Below, piece by piece: positions 56,851 through 64,000 of a stretch of 64,000 nt of DNA. The position numbers and the translations under genes are program-made. The notes below the pieces were generated by a model, which saw only the letters and a list, made by a program, of their open reading frames with translations, was not told the DNA's origin and searched no databases. Within the stretch, counting starts at the first letter, position 1, and each line of letters opens with the position of its first letter. Source of the DNA: Streptomyces sp. NA04227 (GTDB lineage Bacteria > Actinomycetota > Actinomycetes > Streptomycetales > Streptomycetaceae); contig NZ_CP054918.1 in assembly GCF_013364195.1 (NCBI RefSeq), positions 3,337,001-3,401,000 of the forward strand, written 5' to 3'.

Positions 56851-59166
56851 GTGCCCCGCCCAGCAAGACCAGTCAGCGTCCTCCTGACAGTCGCCGCGAC
56901 CACCCTGGCCGCCTGGCTTCCGACCTCGCCCGCCGCCTCGGCCGATGACCGGCAGCCGCCGACCGTGTATGCCGCCCCGGACGGCAGCGGAACCATCTGC
57001 TCCGCCCAGGCGCCCTGTTCCCTGGAAGGCGCGCGCGCCAAGGTGCGCGGCCTGCTGCCCACCGCCACCACGGACCTCAACGTGCTTGTCTCCGGCGGAA
57101 GTTACCCCCGTACCGAAGCCTTCGTGCTCGGCCCCGAGGACTCCGGGCGGGACGGCCGCACCGTGACCTGGAAGGCGCGGCCCGGCACCGGACGGCCGGT
57201 GCTCGACGCCGGGCGTCCGGTGACCGGCTGGACCCGGTCGGACGACGGGCGCGGCATCTGGAGCGCGCCGCTGCCGGACGGACATGTGCCGCGCCAGCTG
57301 TACGCGGACGGCGAGCGTCGCCCGCGCGCCGCCGGATCCGGATGCACCGCCGCCGCCTGTCCGGTGAGCGAGAAGGGCGTCGCGGGAGTGTCCGAGGCCA
57401 CCGGGGTGCCGCGGTTCGCGCACCCCGAGGACCTGGAGATCTCAGTCAAGATCCGCTGGCGCAACTACCGTTGTGGCGCCACCGGCCTGAACGGCGCCAC
57501 CCTGGAACTGGAACAGCCCTGCTGGACCAACGCCCGTTCCGGCACCGGCCGGGTCGGCCCGTACTGGGACAGCACCGCGGTCGACTCGGCCAAGTACAAG
57601 GGGGTGGCGTTCTTCGAGAACGCCTACGAGCTCCTCGACCGGCCCGGCGAGTGGTTCGCCGACCCGCGCACCCGCACCGTGCACTACATGCCGGCCACCG
57701 ACGGCGCCGACCCGAACCGGGAGCGGATCACCGTGCCCGGAACCGAGACCCTGCTCAAGCTGCGCGGCACCGCCGCCGATCCGGTGCACGACCTGCGCGT
57801 GAGCGGCCTCGGTTTCCGGCACACCTCGTGGCACCAGCCCTCGACCGCCGAGGGGTACGCCGGCGCCCAGGCCGGGCTCACCCTCACCGGCGCCACCGGC
57901 CCCGAGGACCAGTCGGGCCGCTACTACACCAAGCCCGCCGCCGCGGTCACGGTGACCGCCGGACGCCAAGTCACCGTGTCGGACGGCGAGTTCACGCATC
58001 TCGGCGGGGCGGGCATCCGGCTGGAGGGCGGCACCAGCGCCTCCTCGGTCGTCCGCAACCGCTTCGGTGATCTCTCCAGCGGCGCGGTCTACGTCGGCGA
58101 CACGGACCCGGACCCGGAGCCCGGGCTGACGGCGGCGGACGACACGGTCGCGTACAACGTCGTCCGGGACACCGGGGTCGAGTTCACCGACAGCGTGGGC
58201 ATCTGGGCGGGCTATCCGCTGCGGCTGCGGGTGGACCACAACACCCTGGACCGGCTTCCGTACAGCGGTATCAGTGTCGGCTGGGGCTGGAACCAGCCCG
58301 AGGCACAGGAGTCGGTGATGCGCGACAACAACATCACCGGCAACCGTCTGACCAACGTCATGATGCCCTCCTCCCGCCAGCACGACGGCGGCGGCATCTA
58401 CACCCAGGGCGCGCAGCCCGGTTCGGTGATCTCCGGCAACTACGTCAACCGCAGCGAGTACGGCGGCACGGAACGCGACGGCAACGGGATCTACCTCGAC
58501 GAGCAGAGCTCCCACTTCCGGGTACGCGGCAACGTACTCACCCGCGTAGGGGGCAAGTGGGTCTCCAACTGGGCGAGTTACGGGATCGACAACCGGGCCG
58601 AGGGGAACTGGTCGGACGTCCACGCCCCGGCCCTGTCCGGGCAGGGCAGCGCCATGACCGGCAACCGCACGGGCCTGACCGCGCTGCCCGAGGAGGCCCT
58701 CGATGTCGCGCGCGCGGCGGGTGCGGGCGATGTCCGCGAGGTGGAGCGGATCGGCCGGGACCGGGTGCGCGGCACGGGTGTCTCCCTGACCCAGTCGTCG
58801 ACCGCGAACGGCGCCGCCGCCGGCCGCGCCGCCGACGCGGACCCGTTCAGCAACAGCCTGACCACCGCACAGCGGGACCCGTACTGGCAGGCCGACCTCG
58901 GCAGCACCGGACGGGTCGGCACCGTCGAGGTGGTCAACCAGGGCGCGGGCCCGCTGGCCGACTACTACCTGCTGCTCTCGGACCGCCCGCTGACCGAGCC
59001 CGGCCTCGACGCGGCACGCGGGCAGTCCGGCGTCCGCACCATCCACGTGACCGGGAACACCGCGTACCGCGATGTCGTGGAGGTGGACGGACCGGCGCGG
59101 TACGTACGCGTCCAGCTGGCCGGGGAGCAGGCGCTCGGGCTGACGGAGGTGGCGGTCCGCCCGTGA
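56851..59166 (+). CDS. Secreted right-handed beta-helix protein with C-terminal discoidin-like domain
   Basis: This 771-residue protein from GTG 56851 (GGAGG seven bases upstream) has a signal peptide ending near AASA. Residues about 40-610 are a parallel beta-helix with family features (DGSGTICSAQAPCSLEGARA, WRNYRCGA, NAYELLDRPGEWFADP, GGGIYTQGAQPGSVISGNYV). This sequence type occurs in GH141-like and related polysaccharide-degrading enzymes. The last 110 residues look like an F5/8C carbohydrate-binding domain (TVEVVNQGAGPLADYYLLLS). The substrate is not known. Confidence 0.82.
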   Translation: MPRPARPVSVLLTVAATTLAAWLPTSPAASADDRQPPTVYAAPDGSGTICSAQAPCSLEGARAKVRGLLPTATTDLNVLVSGGSYPRTEAFVLGPEDSGRDGRTVTWKARPGTGRPVLDAGRPVTGWTRSDDGRGIWSAPLPDGHVPRQLYADGERRPRAAGSGCTAAACPVSEKGVAGVSEATGVPRFAHPEDLEISVKIRWRNYRCGATGLNGATLELEQPCWTNARSGTGRVGPYWDSTAVDSAKYKGVAFFENAYELLDRPGEWFADPRTRTVHYMPATDGADPNRERITVPGTETLLKLRGTAADPVHDLRVSGLGFRHTSWHQPSTAEGYAGAQAGLTLTGATGPEDQSGRYYTKPAAAVTVTAGRQVTVSDGEFTHLGGAGIRLEGGTSASSVVRNRFGDLSSGAVYVGDTDPDPEPGLTAADDTVAYNVVRDTGVEFTDSVGIWAGYPLRLRVDHNTLDRLPYSGISVGWGWNQPEAQESVMRDNNITGNRLTNVMMPSSRQHDGGGIYTQGAQPGSVISGNYVNRSEYGGTERDGNGIYLDEQSSHFRVRGNVLTRVGGKWVSNWASYGIDNRAEGNWSDVHAPALSGQGSAMTGNRTGLTALPEEALDVARAAGAGDVREVERIGRDRVRGTGVSLTQSSTANGAAAGRAADADPFSNSLTTAQRDPYWQADLGSTGRVGTVEVVNQGAGPLADYYLLLSDRPLTEPGLDAARGQSGVRTIHVTGNTAYRDVVEVDGPARYVRVQLAGEQALGLTEVAVRP

Positions 59167-59200
59167 ACCGGGCCTGCCGCCCGTGAACCGGGCCTGCCGG
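59161..59200. repeat. 20-bp tandem duplication over the stop codon
   Basis: CCGTGAACCGGGCCTGCCGC occurs twice in tandem, at 59161-59180 and 59181-59200 (last base differs). The first copy includes the TGA of the beta-helix gene. Confidence 0.75.
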
Positions 59201-59427
59201 ACGGCCAGTTGAGAGGAGGGAGACGGGGAGAGGCCCGGGCACGGGCACGGTCCTCTCCCCGTCCCCCCTGCGCGCGCGTGGGCGCGTACCCGCGTGATCC
59301 ACGTCTCCCGGAGCCGCGGATTCCGTCCGCCGGGCAACCCTCGCACCCCGTTTTGCCTCTTTCCAGCTGAACTTCCCCACATCCCCCGACACAGTCATGG
59401 GTCCGCGAGGACCGGGAAAGGGACCAG

Positions 59428-61443
59428 ATGGCGCGCGTGAGACTTCCGGGGCGGACCGCTGTGGCGATCGCCCTCGTGGGAGCGGTCGTGGCGACCGCAC
59501 CCGCCTTCGCCGCACAGGCGGGAGCCAAGGAACCCGCCGCGGCGGGCGGGCAGGCCGACCTGCGTGCCGACGTGAACCGCGACGGCAAGGTCGACGTCAC
59601 CGGCGGCAGCGACACCGACGGCGAGGACGGCTGGACCGTCGGGCGCGGTGCGGTGTTCCTGGCGAACGTCGACGACGACGCGAAGCGCTGCCGGACGACC
59701 GGCGCGAACGGCAAGCCGCTCGGTGACGCCGAGCTGGCGAAGTGCCACGACGGCGCGGACAGGAAGGTCAACGGCTCGGCCGACGCCGCCGACCTGGCCC
59801 GGGTGCGCAGCGTCCCGGCGAAGGAACTGCGCGACGGCGCCACCGGCAAGCTCGCGCTGACCGGCCAGGGGGCGGGGCACGCGCGGCTGTTCCTCAAGCG
59901 CGCGGGCGCCTGGCAGCCGGTGACCGCCACCACCAAGCTGACCGCCGCCGAGCTGCGCTCCGGCGTCGAACTCGGCATCGAGGCCACCGATGTCGTGCGC
60001 GACAAGGCCGTCTGGGACGGCACCGCCGTGGTCGCGCTCACCGTGAACCCGGGCGGCGGCGCCAAGCCGACCACCGACCGCGTCACACTGCGCACCGCCC
60101 CGCTGCTCACCCACCACCACCTCCAGCGGGCCCAGCAGGTCCTGGTCACCGAGATCAAGGGCGACGACCCGTACGCGCGCGAGCAGCGCAAGTTCGTCAA
60201 GTCCCTCGCGGAGGAGGTGAAGAAGGCCGGTATCACCGCCCCGCTGGTGAAGTTCACCCAGTACGGCGACCCGTGGGCGCAGGACTTCGTGGAGCCCGCG
60301 TACGCCACCATGGCCGGGCCCGGCGGCAAGCCGCAGGGCATGCGCGTCATGCTGCGTTCGGCCCAGCCCACCCGCGAGGCGGGCAAGGAGCTGTTCGGCA
60401 AGCTGCGCGGACCGGGCGTCGGCGTCGTCCAGGTCACCGGGGTGAAGGACTCCGAGGAGGAGACCCTCAACTCGATGGGCAACCTGGAGACGATCCCGCC
60501 GTACACGCTGGGCGGCCGCTCGTACCCGGCCGGGCGGATCATCATGGGCGAGCGCAAGGACACCGGCTCCAAGCCCGCGAAGGTGATGCGCACCCTGCTC
60601 TCCTCGCAGGGCATGCAGGACCCGCTGCTGCTCGACACCTCCTGGCTGCACGTCGGCCACGTGGACGAGTTCGTGCAGTTCCTGCCCGCGGACACGCCGC
60701 GCGGCTGGCGGCTCGGCATCGCCGACCCCGAGGCGGGCATGCGACTCCTGCGCGAGGCGAAGGAGTCGGGACACGGCGGGACCCGGGTGTTCTCCAAGCA
60801 GGGCACCAAGGACGCTCCCGTGCCGAAGGAGACCATCGACCAGGCCCTCGCCTCCAAGTCGCTGCGCGCCGACAACGAGCTCGCCGCCAAGCGCATCGCC
60901 GCCAACCTGGAGATCCTCAAGCGCGAGACGGGCGTCACCGACGCCGAGGTCGTCCGCGTGCCCGCCCTGTACACCCGCGGCTCCGAGTCCCGCGAGGGCG
61001 GCGCCCGCATGCCGCGCCTGACCCGGCTCGGCGCGGGCCAGGCGGTGCCGGACGCGGCGGACGAGTACGGGCAGCTGCGTGACTCCTGGACCGAGCACCG
61101 CGCCCCGGGCCGCGCCGAGGCCTCCGGCGCGCGCTCGGCCGCTCCCGGTCAACAGGCGGGCGCCGAGGAGCCGTTGATGACGAGCGCCTATATACCCGGC
61201 GCCGTGAACGGCGTGGTGTTCGGCCCGGGCCGCTATCTCGCGCCCCGCCAGTGGGGCCCGGTGATCGACGGCAAGGACATCTTCACCGAGGCCGTCACCG
61301 CCGCCTACCGCACGGCGGGCATGGAGGTGTCGTACATCGACGACTACGCCACCTACCACCTCGGCATGGGCGAGGTGCACTGCGGCACCAACACCCTGCG
61401 CGACATCTCGGCACCGTGGTGGAAGGGGCGCGCCCGCTCCTGA
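59428..61443 (+). CDS. Secreted protein-arginine deiminase
   Basis: This 671-residue protein has a signal peptide (VAIALVGAVVATAPAFAAQA) and then the protein-arginine deiminase layout: an N-terminal beta domain with calcium-like DVNRDGKVDVTGG, and a C-terminal five-bladed guanidino-modifying fold. Candidate catalytic residues match the vertebrate PAD set: Asp286 in WAQDFVE, His411 and Asp413 in HVGHVDEF, and Cys652 in GEVHCGTN. It would convert protein arginine to citrulline outside the cell, perhaps calcium-dependently. The length is close to animal PADs. Such secreted bacterial members are little studied. Confidence 0.9.
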   Translation: MARVRLPGRTAVAIALVGAVVATAPAFAAQAGAKEPAAAGGQADLRADVNRDGKVDVTGGSDTDGEDGWTVGRGAVFLANVDDDAKRCRTTGANGKPLGDAELAKCHDGADRKVNGSADAADLARVRSVPAKELRDGATGKLALTGQGAGHARLFLKRAGAWQPVTATTKLTAAELRSGVELGIEATDVVRDKAVWDGTAVVALTVNPGGGAKPTTDRVTLRTAPLLTHHHLQRAQQVLVTEIKGDDPYAREQRKFVKSLAEEVKKAGITAPLVKFTQYGDPWAQDFVEPAYATMAGPGGKPQGMRVMLRSAQPTREAGKELFGKLRGPGVGVVQVTGVKDSEEETLNSMGNLETIPPYTLGGRSYPAGRIIMGERKDTGSKPAKVMRTLLSSQGMQDPLLLDTSWLHVGHVDEFVQFLPADTPRGWRLGIADPEAGMRLLREAKESGHGGTRVFSKQGTKDAPVPKETIDQALASKSLRADNELAAKRIAANLEILKRETGVTDAEVVRVPALYTRGSESREGGARMPRLTRLGAGQAVPDAADEYGQLRDSWTEHRAPGRAEASGARSAAPGQQAGAEEPLMTSAYIPGAVNGVVFGPGRYLAPRQWGPVIDGKDIFTEAVTAAYRTAGMEVSYIDDYATYHLGMGEVHCGTNTLRDISAPWWKGRARS

Positions 61444-61486
61444 GCACACGGCGCGGGTCGGCTCTTGCCCGCGCGGAAGTCGGTGC

Positions 61487-61525
61487 CCGACGGCCCGGCG
61501 GCACCTTGCGCCGCCGGGCCGTCGG
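61487..61525. terminator. Perfect 16-bp stem terminator
   Basis: CCGACGGCCCGGCGGC (61487-61502) pairs with 61510-61525 over 7 bases. It ends the deiminase transcript. Confidence 0.85.
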
Positions 61526-61777
61526 CTTGATGTTCGCCCCCGCAACCATTGGGCGTGCGAAAGCCGTTGCGCAGAAAGAGCGCGCATTGTCACCGTGAGA
61601 CTTCGCACAGCTCACAGGCGGTAGATGGACATGCCATCGAGGTAGGGATGGTGCGGTCGCACATTCGCGGACACGCAGGTGCGGAGGGGGACGCAGTGCA
61701 GGCGGCGCCGCTCCCCGTCAGCGGCTCCGCGAGGGGCCGTCCCGTACCCCGACGCCTGCCCGAAGAGGGATGACACC

Positions 61778-62890
61778 GTGTCCGTACCCACCTCCGCCTC
61801 CACGTCAACTCCCCTGCTCCCGCCCGCTGTTGAGCCCCGCGACACCGGGGCCGCGTCCGCCGTCCCGTCGTGGCACGGGGACGACCAGGAGTGGTGGGAC
61901 TGGTACATGACGCTCGCCGACAACACGACGGACAGCCGTACGGACGAGGGGGCCACGGCGCCTTCCGAGGCGGCGATCTCGGCCGAAGTCGCCGCGCTGA
62001 ACGCGGAGTTGGCCGCCCCGGACTTCGTCCCTACCGACGCCCACGCCACGGCCGGGCGGAACTCCGCCGCCGAGGTGGCCACCGAGGAAGAGGTCCTGCG
62101 GCATCTCAACTCCCCTTATCCGCTGAAGAGTCGGCACCTCGCCGCCTACCGGCGCCAGGGGTTCGTACGGCTGCCGGGGGTTCTCGCGCCCTCCGTGGTC
62201 GCGGCGTTGGCGCGGCGGGCGGACGAGTTGCTCGACCGGGCGCACGGAGGTCCGCGTCCGGGACGCTTCCTCGCGCTCGAACAGCTGTGGCTGACCGACG
62301 AGTTGATGCGCGCCGTCGCCCTGTCGCCCCGGCTCGGCGCTCTGGCGGCCCGGCTCACGGGCGCGGACCGGGTGCGGCTGTACCACGACAACCTCCTTTC
62401 CAAGGAGAGCGGTTGCGGCCGTACGCCGTGGCACCGGGACGCCGACCACTACCCGCTCGACACCACCGCGCTGTGCACCTCCTGGGTCGCCCTGCACGAC
62501 ATCCCCGCCGAGATGGGCCCGCTCGCCTGCCTGCCGAACGGCCCGACCGCCGTCGAGATGCGCGCCGTGCCCTTCACCCTCCTCGGCACGGACTACGACC
62601 GGCGGCTCCGGTCCGTCCTCGACCGCACGGGCGGTGCCCCGGACGCCACTCCGTTCCGCGCCGGTGACGTGTCCTTCCACTCCGCCGCCTGCTTCCACAC
62701 GGCGGGCCCCAACCGCACCGGCACCCCGCGCCGTGTGCTCTCGTCGACGTACTACGCCGACGGCACCCGCGTCAGCGCCGAACCCACGCTCCTGAGCGGC
62801 GCCTGGACCGACTTCCTGCCGGGCGTGGCCCCCGGCGAGAGTGCCGTGTCCCCGCTGAACCCGGTGGTCGGCACCCAGCCACAGCCGTAG
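61778..62890 (+). CDS. Phytanoyl-CoA dioxygenase family protein
   Basis: This 370-residue Fe(II)/2-oxoglutarate oxygenase starts at GTG 61778 behind AGAGGGA. The core opens with YRRQGFVRLPGVLAPSVVAA. The metal site is His219 and Asp221 in WHRDADHY, with the distal His in SFHSAACFHTAGPNRT near residue 307, where an Arg for 2-oxoglutarate follows in TPRRVLSS. The N-terminal 110 residues are low-complexity. Family members hydroxylate small molecules, including antibiotics and osmolytes; the substrate is unknown. Confidence 0.85.
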   Translation: MSVPTSASTSTPLLPPAVEPRDTGAASAVPSWHGDDQEWWDWYMTLADNTTDSRTDEGATAPSEAAISAEVAALNAELAAPDFVPTDAHATAGRNSAAEVATEEEVLRHLNSPYPLKSRHLAAYRRQGFVRLPGVLAPSVVAALARRADELLDRAHGGPRPGRFLALEQLWLTDELMRAVALSPRLGALAARLTGADRVRLYHDNLLSKESGCGRTPWHRDADHYPLDTTALCTSWVALHDIPAEMGPLACLPNGPTAVEMRAVPFTLLGTDYDRRLRSVLDRTGGAPDATPFRAGDVSFHSAACFHTAGPNRTGTPRRVLSSTYYADGTRVSAEPTLLSGAWTDFLPGVAPGESAVSPLNPVVGTQPQP

Positions 62891-63077
62891 CCCGGACCAC
62901 CCGCGCGTCCCCGGGCCCCGGCCTCCGGACCCGCGGCGACCGGCCGTCCCCGTGGCCGGGAACGAGCCGACGCGGGACATCCCACCGCCCGCGCACCCCC
63001 GCTGCTAGCCTGCCTCTCCGATTCCTCACCTTTGACAGGTATTGCGGCGAATTTCCCCTGTACCACTGGGAGTGCGC

Positions 63078-64000
63078 GTGAAGATCTCCTGCGTCGGCGG
63101 CGGCCCCGCCGGGCTCTATTTCTCGATCCTGATGAAGCGGCAGGACCCCTCGCACGACCTCACCGTGTACGAGCGCGACCCGGCGGGTTCGACGTACGGC
63201 TGGGGCGTGACGTACTGGTCCGGGCTGCTCGACGCCCTGCACCGCGGCGATCCGGAGACCGCGCGCGCCATCCGCGACGCCTCCGTACGGTGGAGCGACG
63301 GGCTCGCCCACGTCCACGGGCGCACCACCCGTCACCACGGCGACGAGGGCTTCGGCATCGGCCGCCGCCGCCTCCTGGGCATCCTCGCGGAGCGGGCCGA
63401 ATCCCTGGGCGTACGGCTGGAGTTCGGCCGCGAGGTCGGCGCGGACGAGGTCGACGGGGGCGATGCCGACACAGGCGCGGACGGTCCCGCGGCGGCCGGG
63501 TCCGTCACGGCCGGGGCGGATCTGGTGGTCGCGGCCGACGGGGTCAACAGCGTGCTGCGCGGGCGGTACGCGCGGGAGTTCGGCAGCGAGGTCGCACGCG
63601 GCCGCAACACCTACGTCTGGCTCGGCACGACCAAGGTCTTCGACGCCTTCACCTTCGCCTTCGTCCCGACCGAGCACGGCTGGATCTGGTGCTACGGCTA
63701 CCGGTTCGACGAGGAGCACAGCACCTTCGTCGTCGAGTGCGCGCCCACCACCTGGTCGGGCCTCGGTCTCGACCGGGCCGACGAGGCCGAGGGACTCACC
63801 CTCCTGGAGAAACTCTTCGCCGAACCGCTGGACGGGCACCCGCTGATCGGCCGGGCACAGCCGGACGGCGCCGCCCAGTGGCTGAACTTCCGCACCCTGA
63901 CCAACCGCCGCTGGCACCACGGCAATCTGGTCCTCCTCGGCGACGCGGCCCACACCACGCACTACTCGATCGGCGCGGGCACCACCCTCGCCCTGGAGGA
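63078..64000 (+). CDS. FAD-dependent monooxygenase, salicylyl-CoA 5-hydroxylase-like (cut by window end)
   Basis: The first 307 codons are present, from GTG 63078 with GGGAG five bases upstream; the frame stays open to base 64000. FAD motif GGGPAGLYFSILMKRQD lies at residues 5-22, the second FAD motif LLGDAAHTTHYSIGAG near residue 290, and DLVVAADGVNS near 155. The start (KISCVGGGPAGLYFSILMKR) is typical of salicylyl-CoA 5-hydroxylases and related aromatic CoA-thioester hydroxylases, which may carry a C-terminal oxidoreductase domain outside this window. Confidence 0.85.
   Translation, partial: MKISCVGGGPAGLYFSILMKRQDPSHDLTVYERDPAGSTYGWGVTYWSGLLDALHRGDPETARAIRDASVRWSDGLAHVHGRTTRHHGDEGFGIGRRRLLGILAERAESLGVRLEFGREVGADEVDGGDADTGADGPAAAGSVTAGADLVVAADGVNSVLRGRYAREFGSEVARGRNTYVWLGTTKVFDAFTFAFVPTEHGWIWCYGYRFDEEHSTFVVECAPTTWSGLGLDRADEAEGLTLLEKLFAEPLDGHPLIGRAQPDGAAQWLNFRTLTNRRWHHGNLVLLGDAAHTTHYSIGAGTTLALE

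Noticed and set aside
57442..59382. 646-codon open frame on the minus strand
   Set aside because: Antisense to the beta-helix gene, with no recognisable domain or start signal.
59395..61608. 737-codon open frame on the minus strand
   Set aside because: Antisense to the arginine deiminase gene, which has all catalytic residues in the plus-strand frame.

Overview
The window is high-G+C actinomycete DNA that reads as a Streptomyces chromosome. The signs are very high third-position G+C, frequent GTG starts, rare TTA leucine codons, DUF2637/Spd-type transfer proteins, several UTRA-type GntR regulators, and secreted GH20 and ricin-domain enzymes. A chromosomal backbone is interrupted at a tRNA-Pro(CGG) gene by about 31 kb of mobile and accessory DNA.

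Left backbone (1-5.7 kb): a YqeY-like protein (minus strand), two consecutive GT-C mannosyltransferase-type membrane enzymes (MptB-like, then GT87/DUF2029), and a metallophosphoesterase ending just before tRNA-Pro.

Mobile region (5.7-36.8 kb): the 3' part of the tRNA gene is repeated at about 24.07, 26.53 and 36.77 kb, so at least three integrations have accumulated here. The first unit (5.74 to 24.1 or 26.57 kb) is an actinomycete integrative and conjugative element (AICE). It holds a tyrosine integrase carrying an internal LacI-type helix-turn-helix, an excisionase-like protein, a replication pair (AAA ATPase plus prim-pol), small Spd-like proteins, a TraB/FtsK translocase, a DUF2637 spread protein, three GntR regulators with visible operators, and cargo (GT2 glycosyltransferase, FkbM methyltransferase, a SLATT-like membrane protein). 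A 2.4-kb unit (24.1-26.5 kb) keeps element ends and three small membrane or basic proteins. The third unit (26.6-36.8 kb) has no integrase. It carries a DUF262-DUF1524-alkyltransferase-like fusion (type IV restriction type) and a secreted gene group centred on a 1327-residue protein with a lytic-transglycosylase-like region and an SGNH esterase domain. Several of these genes contain a TTA codon, two of them inside the signal peptide, which suggests bldA-dependent translation. An IS remnant lies at the right edge, and a further element-end sequence follows the last tRNA fragment.

Right backbone (37.3-64 kb): a sugar ABC importer operon (two permeases, lipoprotein, Gfo/Idh/MocA dehydrogenase; no ATPase); a membrane-anchored molybdopterin oxidoreductase with a fasciclin lipoprotein; a KhtT/KhtU-type cation:proton antiporter pair; an ECF-type sigma factor with a membrane-anchored partner next to a Ser/Thr kinase; an SH3-like secreted protein; secreted carbohydrate-active enzymes (ricin-domain protein, GH20 hexosaminidase with F5/8C domain, beta-helix protein); a secreted protein-arginine deiminase; a phytanoyl-CoA-dioxygenase-family enzyme; and the start of a salicylyl-CoA-5-hydroxylase-like flavoprotein cut by the window end. 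Starts were chosen by ribosome-binding site, overlap and signal-peptide logic; no homology search could be run.
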